From NCBI RefSeq assembly GCF_028682635.1, contig NZ_JANHLK010000007.1, positions 124,001 to 188,000 on the forward strand: DNA of 64,000 bases, in the 5' to 3' direction. Below the pieces are notes generated by a model. That model saw nothing but the letters and a program-made list of their open reading frames with translations, did not search any database and had not been told where the DNA came from. Below, in pieces: positions 25,508 to 36,845 of this stretch (the first letter of the stretch is position 1; each line of letters opens with the position of its first letter). Origin of the DNA: Pseudomonas putida. Its GTDB lineage: Bacteria; Pseudomonadota; Gammaproteobacteria; Pseudomonadales; Pseudomonadaceae. Both the position numbers and the translations under genes were made by a program.

Positions 25508-26671
25508 ATGAGCCAGAGTCTCAGTCAGCTGCGTAAATTCGTTTCGCCTGAAATCATCTTCGGTGCCGGTTGCCGGCACAACGTCGGCAACTATGCCAAG
25601 ACCTTTGGCGCGCGCAAGGTGCTGGTGGTCAGCGACCCGGGGGTGATTGCCGCCGGATGGGTGGCGGATGTCGAAGCCAGCCTGCAAGCCCTGGGCATCG
25701 AATACTGCCTGTACAGCGGCGTCTCGCCCAACCCGCGAGTGGAAGAGGTGATGCTCGGTGCCGAGCTGTATCGGGAAAACCACTGCGATGTGATCGTTGC
25801 CGTCGGCGGCGGCAGCCCGATGGATTGCGGCAAGGGCATCGGCATTGTCGTCGCCCATGGCCGCAGCATCCTCGAGTTCGAAGGCGTGGACACCATCCGC
25901 GTGCCCAGCCCGCCGCTGATCCTGATTCCGACCACCGCCGGCACCTCGGCCGACGTCTCGCAGTTCGTGATCATTTCCAATCAGCAGGAACGCATGAAGT
26001 TCTCCATCGTCAGCAAGGCGGTGGTGCCGGACGTGTCGCTGATCGACCCGGAAACCACCCTGAGCATGGACCCGTTCCTGTCGGCCTGTACCGGCATCGA
26101 CGCGCTGGTGCATGCCATCGAAGCCTTCGTGTCGACCGGGCACGGGCCGCTGACCGATCCCCATGCGCTGGAAGCCATGCGCCTGATCAACGGCAACCTG
26201 GTGCAGATGATCGCCAACCCGACGGACATCGCCCTGCGCGAGAAAATCATGCTCGGCAGCATGCAGGCCGGGCTGGCGTTCTCCAACGCGATCCTTGGCG
26301 CGGTGCATGCCATGTCCCACAGCCTCGGCGGCTTTCTCGACCTGCCCCATGGCCTGTGCAACGCGGTGCTGGTGGAGCACGTGGTGGCGTTCAACTACGA
26401 CTCGGCGCCGGACCGTTTCAAGGTCATCGCCGAGACGTTCGGCATCGACTGCCGCGGCCTCAATCACCGGCAGATCTGCGGGCGCCTGGTCGAGCACCTG
26501 ATCGCGCTCAAGCATGCCATCGGTTTCCACGAAACCCTCGGGCTGCATGGGGTCAGGACCTCGGACATTCCATTCCTGTCGCAACACGCCATGGATGATC
26601 CGTGCATCCTCACCAACCCGCGCGAATCCAGTCAGCGTGATGTCGAGGTCGTCTATGGCGAAGCCCTCTGA
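25508..26671 (+). CDS. ercA: Iron-containing alcohol dehydrogenase ErcA
   Basis: This 387-residue cytoplasmic group III alcohol dehydrogenase has VAVGGGSPMDCGKGIGI for NAD(P) binding and the metal region GAVHAMSHSLGGFLDLPHGLCNAVLV with metal-binding histidines. PA1991 (ErcA) is its counterpart and is needed for regulation of ethanol oxidation rather than for bulk flux, so it may act with ErcS as a sensor of alcohol or aldehyde. The start is the ATG of MSQSLSQL; an open extension of 22 codons is unlikely. It overlaps ercS by 17 bases. Confidence 0.9.
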   Translation: MSQSLSQLRKFVSPEIIFGAGCRHNVGNYAKTFGARKVLVVSDPGVIAAGWVADVEASLQALGIEYCLYSGVSPNPRVEEVMLGAELYRENHCDVIVAVGGGSPMDCGKGIGIVVAHGRSILEFEGVDTIRVPSPPLILIPTTAGTSADVSQFVIISNQQERMKFSIVSKAVVPDVSLIDPETTLSMDPFLSACTGIDALVHAIEAFVSTGHGPLTDPHALEAMRLINGNLVQMIANPTDIALREKIMLGSMQAGLAFSNAILGAVHAMSHSLGGFLDLPHGLCNAVLVEHVVAFNYDSAPDRFKVIAETFGIDCRGLNHRQICGRLVEHLIALKHAIGFHETLGLHGVRTSDIPFLSQHAMDDPCILTNPRESSQRDVEVVYGEAL

Positions 26672-28391
26672 CGAGCAACAACGGGCGCTGGCCGGATTAC
26701 TCGGATTAGGCAGTCATTCGGCGCGCAAGAGCCATTACCCGGAACTGGCCGCGCGCCTCGACGAACTGGAAGCCGAGCGCAACCGCTACAAATGGTTGTT
26801 CGAAAACGCGGTCCACGGGATTTTCCAGGCCAGCCTGCACGACGGCATGCGCGCCGCCAACCCGGCCCTGGCGCGCATGCTTGGTTATCAGGACCCGCAG
26901 GAGGTGCTGTTCTCCCTGGCGGACCTGGCGAGCAACCTGTTTGTCGGCGGTGCCCAGGAGCTGGAAGACATCGGCGAAATCCTCACCCACCAGGGCAGCC
27001 TGCACGGCTATGAAACCCAGTTGCGGCGCAAGGACGGCAGCCATCTCGACGTGCTGATGAACCTGCTGCTCAAGCCCGACCAGGAAGGGCTGGTGGAAGG
27101 TTTCGTCGCCGACATCACCGAACGCAAGCTTGCCCAGGAACGCCTGCAGCAACTCAACGACCAACTGGAACAGCGCGTGACCGCGCGCACCGACGAACTG
27201 CTGGAAGCCAACCGCAACCTGCAACAACAGATCACCCAGCGTAAACAGATCGCCGAAGCCCTGCGCGATGCACGGGACGCCGCGCAGGCCGCCAACCGCA
27301 GCAAGGACAAATACCTCGCTGCGGCGAGTCATGACCTGTTGCAACCGCTCAACGCCGCGCGGTTGCTGATCTCGACCTTGCGTGAGCGCAAGCTGCCCGA
27401 GGTCGAGCAGGTGCTGGTCGAGCGTACCCATCAGGCGCTGGAAGGCGCCGAGGACCTGCTCACCGACTTGCTGGACATCTCCCGCCTCGATCAAGCGGCG
27501 GTCAAGCCGGATGTCGCGCTGTATCGCCTCGACGAATTGCTCGGGCCACTGGTCTCGGAGTTCCAGTCCGTGGCCCAGGCCGCCGGCTTGCGGTTGCGCG
27601 TGCACATGGGCGATTACGCCATTCGCACCGACTTGCGCCTGATGACCCGGATCCTGCGCAACTTCCTCAGTAACGCCTGTCGCTACACCGACGAAGGCAG
27701 CATCCTGCTGGGGGCCCGTTGCCGGGGCGACAAGCTGCGCCTGGAAGTGTGGGACACCGGACGCGGCATTCCCGCCGATCGCCTGGACTCCATCTTCCTC
27801 GAATTCAATCAGCTGGACGTGGGCCGCGCCGCCGACCGCAAGGGCGTGGGGCTGGGGCTGGCGATCGTCGAGCGCATCGCGAAAATCCTCGACTACCGCA
27901 TCCAGGTGCACTCGCTTCCGGGCCGCGGATCGATGTTCAGCATCGAGGTACCGATATCCCGCGAGGTGCCTTTGCCCATCAGCCTCGCGGCACCGCAACC
28001 GGGCACGGGTAATCCGCTGCCGGGCCGGCGATTGCTGGTGCTGGACAATGAAGTGAGCATCCTCGAAAGCATGAGTGCGTTGCTCGGGCAGTGGGGCTGC
28101 GACGTGGTCACCGCCACCGATGAACACTCGGCGCTGGCGGCCCTGGCCGGTCAGGCGCCGGAACTGATCCTGGCCGATTATCACCTGGACCACGGCGTGG
28201 TGGGCTGTGATGTGGTCAGGCATTTGCGCGAGCATTACCGCCAGGCCATTCCTGCGGTGATCATCACCGCGGACCGTACGGACCAGTGCCGGCGCTCGTT
28301 GCAACGGCTCGAAGCGCCGCTGCTGAACAAACCGGTGAAACCCGGCAAGTTGCGCGCCGTGCTGAGCCAGTTGCTGGGAGCACCGGCTTGA
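26655..28391 (+). CDS. ercS: PAS hybrid sensor histidine kinase ErcS
   Basis: This 578-residue soluble kinase starts at the ATG inside the ercA end, with GAGG six bases upstream. One PAS domain (about residues 35-155, FENAVHGIFQASL to FVADITERK) is followed by a coiled coil. The HisKA domain has ASHDLLQPLNAAR with His226, the HATPase domain has NFLSNACRYT and GLGLAIVERIAK, and a C-terminal receiver domain has the acceptor motif LILADYHLD. It is homologous to PA1992. It is closely related to the kinase at 1892-4525, so the regulon is bracketed by two paralogous kinases. Probable input to ErbR. Confidence 0.88.
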   Translation: MAKPSDEQQRALAGLLGLGSHSARKSHYPELAARLDELEAERNRYKWLFENAVHGIFQASLHDGMRAANPALARMLGYQDPQEVLFSLADLASNLFVGGAQELEDIGEILTHQGSLHGYETQLRRKDGSHLDVLMNLLLKPDQEGLVEGFVADITERKLAQERLQQLNDQLEQRVTARTDELLEANRNLQQQITQRKQIAEALRDARDAAQAANRSKDKYLAAASHDLLQPLNAARLLISTLRERKLPEVEQVLVERTHQALEGAEDLLTDLLDISRLDQAAVKPDVALYRLDELLGPLVSEFQSVAQAAGLRLRVHMGDYAIRTDLRLMTRILRNFLSNACRYTDEGSILLGARCRGDKLRLEVWDTGRGIPADRLDSIFLEFNQLDVGRAADRKGVGLGLAIVERIAKILDYRIQVHSLPGRGSMFSIEVPISREVPLPISLAAPQPGTGNPLPGRRLLVLDNEVSILESMSALLGQWGCDVVTATDEHSALAALAGQAPELILADYHLDHGVVGCDVVRHLREHYRQAIPAVIITADRTDQCRRSLQRLEAPLLNKPVKPGKLRAVLSQLLGAPA

Positions 28392-28404
28392 GCGTCGCTG
28401 CACA

Positions 28405-28439
28405 TTTCGATCATTAAGTTGTCAGTTTCGGTCATTGAG
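28405..28439 (+). promoter_or_regulatory. Direct repeat upstream of fadH
   Basis: TTTCGATCATTAAG (28405-28418) and TTTCGGTCATTGAG (28426-28439) match in 12 of 14 bases and are 21 bases apart, two helical turns. They end 92 bases before fadH. This layout is typical of AraC-family operators. No such regulator is encoded nearby. Confidence 0.4.
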
Positions 28440-28510
28440 CCGCAGCTGCGCGGCTCTTAGTCTGTCGAACATGACTGACGGGGGCCGTAGAGCTTCCGCT
28501 TTTTCCGTGA

Positions 28511-30655
<2,145 letters not shown>

Positions 30656-30703
30656 GTTTTTTATCGGCTGGTAGAATGGGGTTTTTCAGGTCGCCCAGCG
30701 CTG

Positions 30704-31627
30704 ATGATTGTTCCTTCCGACTGGCTACCCCAAGCCCCACTCGATCGCCTCCACCTTGATTGGCTCACCGCAGCCAACATCGAACTCGCCATCCTGCGCC
30801 TGGACCAGATCGACCCGCTGATCAGCGGCAACAAATGGTTCAAGCTCACCGAACACCTCAAAGCCGCTGACCAGGCAGGCGCCAAGGGCATCATCAGCCT
30901 CGGCGGCGCCCATTCCAATCACCTGCATGCCCTGGCCGCTGCCGGCAAACGCTTCGGTTTTACCACGGTCGGCCTGTTGCGCGGGCACCCTCAGCAAACA
31001 CCGACGGTGAACGATTTGCAGGCGTTCGGCATGCACCTGCACTGGCTCGGTTTTGCCGGCTATCGGGCGCGGCATGAGGCGGGTTTCTGGGAGCCATGGC
31101 AGGCGCAGTATCCCGACTTACTGGCGGTGCCTGAAGGCGGCGGCGGGTTGCCGGGTGCACAGGGCTGCCTGCCGCTCAAGGCATTGGCCTGCCGGCAACT
31201 GAATGACCTGGGCTGGAACGACTACGACGGCTGGTGGCTGGCCTGCGGCACCGGCACGACCCTGGCCGGCCTGGTGATGGCCGAAGCGGGCGAGCACCCG
31301 GTCTACGGCGCGCTGGCGGTGCCCGACGATCATGGGGTGGCACAGCAGGTCGAGCGCATCCTGGCGCAGGCGGGGGTGAATCATCCGTCTTATGAACTGT
31401 TCGACGCCAGCCGCGGTGGTTTTGCCAAGGTCGATTCGCTATTGCTTGAATTCATCGAGCAGACCGAACAGGCCAGCGGCATTCCACTGGAACCGCTGTA
31501 CACCGGCAAGGCATTGCTGGCGCTAAAGCAGCAGGTCGAGGCAGGGAAGTTTGCCCCGGGCACGCGGCTGATCTTTATCCACACCGGTGGTTTGCAAGGC
31601 CGCCGGGGTTTTAGCTCCAAAACCTGA
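30704..31627 (+). CDS. PLP-dependent D-cysteine desulfhydrase / ACC-deaminase family protein
   Basis: This 307-residue type II PLP enzyme has the PLP-lysine motif LISGNKWFKL (Lys44), the substrate loop GGAHSNHLHALAAAG and the phosphate-binding segment CGTGTTLAGL. The family includes D-cysteine desulfhydrase and 1-aminocyclopropane-1-carboxylate deaminase. True ACC deaminases are usually about 340 residues and carry diagnostic residues that cannot be confirmed here, so D-cysteine or a related D-amino acid is the more cautious substrate. It has no clear operon partner. Confidence 0.75.
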   Translation: MIVPSDWLPQAPLDRLHLDWLTAANIELAILRLDQIDPLISGNKWFKLTEHLKAADQAGAKGIISLGGAHSNHLHALAAAGKRFGFTTVGLLRGHPQQTPTVNDLQAFGMHLHWLGFAGYRARHEAGFWEPWQAQYPDLLAVPEGGGGLPGAQGCLPLKALACRQLNDLGWNDYDGWWLACGTGTTLAGLVMAEAGEHPVYGALAVPDDHGVAQQVERILAQAGVNHPSYELFDASRGGFAKVDSLLLEFIEQTEQASGIPLEPLYTGKALLALKQQVEAGKFAPGTRLIFIHTGGLQGRRGFSSKT

Positions 31628-31642
31628 AAAGCACCGCAATCC

Positions 31643-31735
31643 ATTGTGGGAGCGGGCTTGCTCGCGAAGGCGGTGCATCAGTCGCATCGTTAATTGACTG
31701 ACACACTGCCTTCGCGAGCAAGCCCGCTCCCACAT
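31643..31735. repeat. REP pair (family A) between convergent genes
   Basis: Opposed TGTGGGAGCGGGCTTGCTCG copies separate the desulfhydrase-like gene from the cytochrome b561 gene. Confidence 0.85.
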
Positions 31736-31745
31736 TTGATATGCG

Positions 31746-32312
31746 TCAGCTTCCGGTATTGCTGTTGACCCGCTTGGGCATCATTCGCAGCAGGGTGTTG
31801 TCGCCCACCACATAGTGGTGATACAGCCCGGCGACGGCGTGCAGGCCGATCAGCCAGTAGCCGAGGGTGCCACCGAGTTCGTGCCAGCCCTGGATCTGCT
31901 TGGCCAGGTCCTTGTTTTGCGCGACCAGCAGGGGCAGGTCGAAGCCGTAGAACATCACCTGGTTACCTTTGGCGCTGGTGACCAGCCAGCCCAGGATCGG
32001 CATGGCGATCATGAAGAGGTACAGCGCCCAGTGCATCAATTTGGCCAGCAGCGTTTGCCACTTGGGTGACGCCGGAAAGATCTGCGGTGCCGGGCCAAGG
32101 CTGCGGGCGAACAGGCGTAGCCAGACCAGCACGAAGACGGTCAGGCCGAGCATGAAGTGCGATTCGACGATCAGTGTTCGACCACCGCTGCCCTTGGGAA
32201 ACAGGCCGCGCAGTTCGATACAGGCGTAAACCAGCGCCAGCAGGACCAGCATCAACCAATGCAGTGCGATCGAGACGGTGCTGTAGCGCGAGTCGGAGTT
32301 TTTCCACGGCAT
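31746..32312 (-). CDS. Cytochrome b561
   Basis: This 188-residue inner-membrane di-haem b protein has four transmembrane helices. Histidines for haem ligation are seen in IALHWLML, VESHFMLG, LMHWALYL and GLYHHYV. The start is the ATG of MPWKNSD with GAGGA upstream; an extension of 11 codons is rejected. Bacterial b561 proteins move electrons from quinol or superoxide to acceptors. No dedicated partner, such as YceI, is adjacent, so the specific role is unknown. Confidence 0.88.
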   Translation of the reverse strand: MPWKNSDSRYSTVSIALHWLMLVLLALVYACIELRGLFPKGSGGRTLIVESHFMLGLTVFVLVWLRLFARSLGPAPQIFPASPKWQTLLAKLMHWALYLFMIAMPILGWLVTSAKGNQVMFYGFDLPLLVAQNKDLAKQIQGWHELGGTLGYWLIGLHAVAGLYHHYVVGDNTLLRMMPKRVNSNTGS

Positions 32313-32423
32313 ACGGTGTTCCTCACAGGTCCGGTTTGCAGCCACCCGTTCTTGATCGACGGTGTGCTTTAACTGTAATCCTGTTTCACCGGGTTTGCTT
32401 GAAGGCTCTCTGACGCTGAATGC

Positions 32424-32507
32424 CCTGTAGGAGCTGCCGCAGGCTGCGATCTTTTGATCTTGTTTTCAAGATCAAAAGATCGCAGCCTGCGGCAGCTCCT
32501 ACAGGGG
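32424..32507. repeat. Family-B repeat
   Basis: Inverted TGTAGGAGCTGCCGCAGGCT arms with a central GATCTTTTGATC lie between cytochrome b561 and phnX. Confidence 0.85.
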
Positions 32508-32522
32508 GCGATACGCGTTTGG

Positions 32523-33350
32523 TCAGTTGGTTTGCGGCATTTCGCCCTTGGCCAGGCGCTTGTTGATATCGGCAATCACTTCAGGCAAATCGCTGATAGT
32601 GTCGATCATGTAGTGCGGACGCGAGCCTTCGAACAGGGCGTGGATGCGCTTGCGCTCGCTGGCCAGTTCATCGCTGCCGAGGGCACGGTAGCCTTCATAG
32701 TCCAGGCCCAGCGCGTTGCCCGAGCAGATCAGCGCGACGGTCCACATGCCGGCACGACGACCTTCGAGGATGCCCGGCACGGTGTCGTCGATCTTCACGC
32801 ACGCGGCGACGTCGTCGATGCCCAGCGCGATCACGTTGGCCAATGCCTGGGCGGGCCATGGGCGGCCGTTCGGCACTTCATCGGTGGCGACCACGTGGTC
32901 GGCCACGTAACCGTTGGTGGCGGCCAGTTCGACGACCTTGTCCATGACCTGTTTCGGATAACCGGAGCAGGAACCGATCTTGATCCCCTGTTCACGCAAG
33001 CCGGCAATGGTGTCCAGGGCGCCGGGAATCAGCGCCGAGTGTTCGGCGATTTTCTCGATCTGCAGGGGCATGAAACGCTGGTAGATGGCGGTGACGTCAT
33101 CGTCGGTCGGCGTACGGCCGAACACATTGCGATAGCGCTCGGCGACTTGCGGCTGGTCGCACAGGGTGCGGATGTGGTCCCACTTGCCCATGCCCATCGG
33201 GCCACGGGCCTCTTCGATGGAGACCTGGACGTCGAACTCGGCAAAAGCCTCGACGAAAATCTGCGTCGGCGCGAACGAGCCGAAGTCGACCACGGTGCCG
33301 GCCCAGTCGAGGATGGCGGCTTGCAGCTTGGTTGGGTTGGTGTAGTTCAT
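32523..33350 (-). CDS. phnX: Phosphonoacetaldehyde hydrolase PhnX
   Basis: This 275-residue HAD-superfamily enzyme splits phosphonoacetaldehyde into acetaldehyde and phosphate, the second step of 2-aminoethylphosphonate use. The nucleophile motif is [10 protein letters not shown]. The Schiff-base lysine lies in the cap segment [10 protein letters not shown], and the metal-binding motif is KIDDTVPGI. The start chosen, MNYTNPTK, gives the usual family length; the open frame extends seven codons further. It lies downstream of phnW with an REP between them, so it is probably expressed from the same transcript. Confidence 0.95.
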   Translation of the reverse strand: MNYTNPTKLQAAILDWAGTVVDFGSFAPTQIFVEAFAEFDVQVSIEEARGPMGMGKWDHIRTLCDQPQVAERYRNVFGRTPTDDDVTAIYQRFMPLQIEKIAEHSALIPGALDTIAGLREQGIKIGSCSGYPKQVMDKVVELAATNGYVADHVVATDEVPNGRPWPAQALANVIALGIDDVAACVKIDDTVPGILEGRRAGMWTVALICSGNALGLDYEGYRALGSDELASERKRIHALFEGSRPHYMIDTISDLPEVIADINKRLAKGEMPQTN

Positions 33351-33395
33351 GGTGATCAGATCCTGTGGCAACTGGCTAATTGGGGGCTGCTTTTA

Positions 33396-33490
33396 CTGTG
33401 GGAGCCAGCCTGCTGGCGATGAGGCCCTGACATTCAGCACATGTGTTGGCTGACAGTCCGCTATCGCGAGCAGGCTCACTCCCACAGGGG
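33396..33490. repeat. REP pair within the phnW-phnX unit
   Basis: Opposed REP halves (TGTGGGAGCCAGCCTGCTGG and CGCGAGCAGGCTCACTCCCA) lie between phnW and phnX. Confidence 0.85.
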
Positions 33491-33503
33491 AATGAGGTGC
33501 GGT

Positions 33504-34613
33504 TTAGATTTCGAGCACTTCCATCTCGCGCAATACTTCGCCGATGGCCGCGACGGCTTCGCGCATTTCTGAAGGTTGCACATGACCAATGCAGCCCACA
33601 CGGAACGTCTCGACCTGAGTCAGTTTGCCCGGGTAGAGGATGTAACCCTTGGCCTTGACTCGTTCGTAGAATTCCTTGAACTGGTAACGCGGATCTTTCG
33701 GCGCATGGAAGGTGGCGATGATCGGCGCCTGGATGGCGGCCGGCAGGAAGCTGCGCAGGCCCAGCCCGGCCATCTCTTCCATCAGGGCCTGGCAGTTGGC
33801 GGCGTAGCGCTGGTGCCGGGCGGGCAGGCCGCCTTCTTCGTTGTATTGCAGCAGGGCTTCGTGCAGCGCGGCAACCACGTGGGTCGGCGGGGTGAAGCGC
33901 CATTGCCCGGTCTTGGCCATGTAGGTGTGCTGGTCGTGCAGGTCCATCGCCAGGGAGTGCGAGTTGCCGGCGGCGTTGGCCAGGGATTCTTTGCGAGCGA
34001 ACACGAAACCCATGCCCGGCACGCCTTCCAGGCATTTGCCGGAAGCGGCGATCAGCGCATCGAACGGCACCTGTTGAGCGTCTACCGGCAGCGCGCCGAA
34101 GGAGCTCATGGCATCGATGATCAGGCGCTTGCCGTGCTGCTCGACCACCTGGGCGATTTCCGGCAGCGGGTTGAGGATGCCGGTGCTGGTTTCGCAGTGA
34201 ATCAGGGCAACGTGGGTGATGCCGGTATCGGCGCGCAGGAGGCGGTCGACGTCGGCGGCGGTGGTCGGTTCGTCTTCGGCGGTTTCGAAGGTGCTGAACG
34301 AGCGCCCGAGTACTTCGCAGATCTTCGCCAGGCGTTTGCCGTAGGCGCCATTGATCAGCACCAGGATCTTGCCGTCACGGGGCACCAGGGTGCCGATCGC
34401 CGCTTCGACGGCGAAGGTGCCGCTGCCTTGCAGTGGCACGCAGTGGTGGCTGGCGGCGCCGTTGATGATCGCCAGCAGTTGTTCGCAGAGGCTGGCGGTC
34501 AGCTGGTTGAAGCGGTCATCCCATGAACCCCAGTCAACCATCATCGCCTGACGGGTGCGGGGCGACGTGGTCAACGGGCCGGGGGTGAGCAGGATGGGTG
34601 CGGCAGTACTCAT
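33504..34613 (-). CDS. phnW: 2-aminoethylphosphonate-pyruvate transaminase PhnW
   Basis: This 369-residue PLP enzyme of fold type I moves the amino group of 2-aminoethylphosphonate to pyruvate, giving phosphonoacetaldehyde and alanine. It shows the N-terminal [18 protein letters not shown], the PLP-binding aspartate region [13 protein letters not shown] and the PLP-lysine in [15 protein letters not shown]. It is divergent from a LysR gene with palindromes in between. Together with PhnX it allows growth on this phosphonate as N, C and P source. Confidence 0.95.
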   Translation of the reverse strand: MSTAAPILLTPGPLTTSPRTRQAMMVDWGSWDDRFNQLTASLCEQLLAIINGAASHHCVPLQGSGTFAVEAAIGTLVPRDGKILVLINGAYGKRLAKICEVLGRSFSTFETAEDEPTTAADVDRLLRADTGITHVALIHCETSTGILNPLPEIAQVVEQHGKRLIIDAMSSFGALPVDAQQVPFDALIAASGKCLEGVPGMGFVFARKESLANAAGNSHSLAMDLHDQHTYMAKTGQWRFTPPTHVVAALHEALLQYNEEGGLPARHQRYAANCQALMEEMAGLGLRSFLPAAIQAPIIATFHAPKDPRYQFKEFYERVKAKGYILYPGKLTQVETFRVGCIGHVQPSEMREAVAAIGEVLREMEVLEI

Positions 34614-34654
34614 TCTCGTGTCCTCGCAATCGATGGGATGAAGCTACGGGGCTT

Positions 34655-34687
34655 AAATTGCAATTTGCCGAGTTATCAATCAAATTG
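34655..34687. promoter_or_regulatory. Candidate LysR operator between phnW and its regulator
   Basis: A palindrome AAATTGCAATTT (34655-34666) overlaps an inverted repeat CAATTTG (34661-34667) and CAAATTG (34681-34687), 13 bases apart, in the 109-base divergent region. The placement fits autoregulated LysR control of phnW. Confidence 0.45.
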
Positions 34688-34722
34688 TTTGTTGTTATGC
34701 CAGCCATCAGTGAGAGTTATTC

Positions 34723-35586
34723 ATGAACCTGTTTCAGCTCCGCGCGTTCGATGCCGTGGCCCGGGAGGGCAGCTTTACCCGCGCCGCCGCGCGGCTGTTC
34801 ATCAGCCAGCCGGCGGTCACCGGGCACATCAAGGCGCTTGAGGAGCACTACCAGATCACCCTGCTGCGCCGCACCGCACGACGGGTGGAGTTGACGGAGG
34901 AGGGCACCAAGCTGGCGGCGATCACCCGGGCGATGTTCGGCCTGGCCGAGGAGGCGCAAGCGATGCTGGAGGCCAACCGGCAGTTGCTCACCGGGCGCCT
35001 GGAAGTGGCGGCGGACGGCCCGCACATGGTCATGCCGATGCTCGCGAGCCTGCGCGCGCGTTATCCGGGGATCACCGTCAACCTGCGCCTGGGCAATGCC
35101 CAGGAAACCCTGGCGGCGCTGTTGTCCGAGCATGCCGACGTGGCGGTATTGACCGAAGTCGAGCCGCGCAAGGGCCTGCATTTGCAAGCCCTGAGCGAAT
35201 CGCGGATCTGCGCCCTGGTGCCCGAAGGTCATCCCTGGGCGCGGCGCACTCAAGGCGTGCCGCTCAAGGAACTGGACCAGGTGATCATGGTGCTGCGTGA
35301 GCCGAGTTCGATCACCCGACGCACCTTCGATGAAGCCTGCCTCCAGGCACAGGTCAATCCGCGGGTGTTGCTGGAGCTGGACAGCCGGGAAGCGGTGACC
35401 GAGGCGGTCGCTGCCGAATTGGGGGTGGGGGTGGTGTCGTCGGTGGAAGTCAGCCATGACCCGCGGGTGGCGGCGGTGCCGATCATTGGCGAGGGGTTGG
35501 TCAATCGGCACATGATGGGGTGCATGGAGCGGCGGCGGGATTTGCGCTTGATTCAGGCGTTTTTCGGCTTGGCGCCTGCCAGTTAG
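34723..35586 (+). CDS. LysR-family regulator, probably of phnWX
   Basis: This 287-residue regulator has an N-terminal winged HTH (LRAFDAVAREGSFTRAAARL, SQPAVTGHIKALEEHY) and a LysR substrate-binding domain. It is transcribed divergently from phnW, the classic layout for a LysR activator. The likely effector is 2-aminoethylphosphonate or a derivative; this is inferred. It is similar in length and organisation to the second LysR gene encoded just beyond the REP element. Confidence 0.85.
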   Translation: MNLFQLRAFDAVAREGSFTRAAARLFISQPAVTGHIKALEEHYQITLLRRTARRVELTEEGTKLAAITRAMFGLAEEAQAMLEANRQLLTGRLEVAADGPHMVMPMLASLRARYPGITVNLRLGNAQETLAALLSEHADVAVLTEVEPRKGLHLQALSESRICALVPEGHPWARRTQGVPLKELDQVIMVLREPSSITRRTFDEACLQAQVNPRVLLELDSREAVTEAVAAELGVGVVSSVEVSHDPRVAAVPIIGEGLVNRHMMGCMERRRDLRLIQAFFGLAPAS

Positions 35587-35600
35587 ACCGCGTTGCCTGC

Positions 35601-35694
35601 ATCGCCAGCAGGCTGGCTCCCACAGAGTATTGCGTCGTACACAAGATGGGTGAATAGCATAAATCCCTGTGGGAGCCAGCCTGCTGGCGATAGG
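35601..35694. repeat. REP pair (family A) between convergent LysR genes
   Basis: Opposed ATCGCCAGCAGGCTGGCTCC-type arms separate the two convergent regulator genes. Confidence 0.85.
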
Positions 35695-35705
35695 GCCAGA
35701 CCTGC

Positions 35706-36578
35706 CTACACAAGACTCTCGCGAACCATCTGCAAAAACGTCGCCACCACCCGCCGCGAACTCTGCTCGCGCAAGCACACCAGCGTCTCGGTCAATCGCC
35801 GTTTGCAATCGATAATCGGCAACGCGCACACCCGCGAATCCGCACCGAACTCCGCCGCCGACACCACGCCCACACCAATCCCCACCACCACCGCCTCCCG
35901 CGCAGCTTCCCGACCTTCGACCTGAATCGCAGGGCGAATGCGAAACCCCGCGCCGGCCATTTCTTCTTCCAGGGTCTGGCGGGTCACCGAACCGATTTCC
36001 CGCAGCACCAGCGGCGTATCGTCGAGGTCGGCGAGGGTGATGGACTCGCGATCCGCCCACGGATGATTGCGCGACACGAACGCCACCATCGGGTCATTGC
36101 GCAGCGGCAGCGAGATCAATCGCTCGTCACTCACCTCGCGGCCGAGCAATGCCAGGTCGGCCTGATAGTTGAACAGGCGGAACAGCGATTCATCGGTGTT
36201 GCCGGTTTCGATCTTCACGCTGATACCGGGGTAGCGCTCGCAGAACCGGGCGATCTGTGGCAGCACATGCACCGGCGCATCCACCGCCAGGATCAGGCTG
36301 CCGGTCTGCAACGCCTGGGAATCCTGCAACAGCTCCTGGGCCTCGGCTTCGATCACGAACAATTTCTGGGTGACGCTCAGCAAGCGCTCGCCCAGGTCGG
36401 TGAGGCGTACCGAGCGTTTGTTGCGGTGGAACAGCAACACGCCGTAGCGTTCTTCGAGTTTGCGCACCTGGTCGGAAATCGCCGGTTGGGTGAGAAACAA
36501 ACGCTCGGCGGCTTTGGTGAAGCTTCCATGCACGGCCACGGCATGGAAGGCTTTGAGCTGGGCGTGGGAAACCGACAT
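35706..36578 (-). CDS. LysR-family regulator divergent from the OPA-type transporter
   Basis: This 290-residue LysR protein starts at MSVSHAQLK with GGAGAT five bases upstream; the longer frame is rejected. The HTH is LKAFHAVAVHGSFTKAAERLFLTQPAISDQVRKLEERYG. The effector domain is typical. It faces the MFS transporter gene across 267 bases that contain an AAATCGATTT palindrome, so it probably controls the transporter and the FAD oxidoreductase behind it. Confidence 0.85.
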   Translation of the reverse strand: MSVSHAQLKAFHAVAVHGSFTKAAERLFLTQPAISDQVRKLEERYGVLLFHRNKRSVRLTDLGERLLSVTQKLFVIEAEAQELLQDSQALQTGSLILAVDAPVHVLPQIARFCERYPGISVKIETGNTDESLFRLFNYQADLALLGREVSDERLISLPLRNDPMVAFVSRNHPWADRESITLADLDDTPLVLREIGSVTRQTLEEEMAGAGFRIRPAIQVEGREAAREAVVVGIGVGVVSAAEFGADSRVCALPIIDCKRRLTETLVCLREQSSRRVVATFLQMVRESLV

Positions 36579-36611
36579 GGGAATCTCCAGTAACAAGCTG
36601 AGCTTATTTTG

Positions 36612-36632
36612 GAAATACGATAAATCGATTTC
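36612..36632. promoter_or_regulatory. Candidate LysR operator upstream of the transporter
   Basis: AAATCGATTT (36622-36631) is a perfect palindrome nested in GAAAT-N11-ATTTC (36612-36632), close to the LysR start. The remaining 200 bases before the transporter hold no recognised element. Confidence 0.35.
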
Positions 36633-36845
36633 ACTTATTAATCAGTAATTGTTTTGATCGACCTCAGCCCCGGTGACTGCTCAGTCGAACAGCGCGGGTG
36701 CCATGAGCCTGTGCGTGCAACAACAGGACTCATCTGACCGGAATCGCCCACAGGGACAAGGTGATTTCGCAGTGCTCAACAATAAAAACACAGGCGTTTT
36801 CTTCCAATTCTGCCGGCACACTCACACCCTGAGGTCAGAACCACA

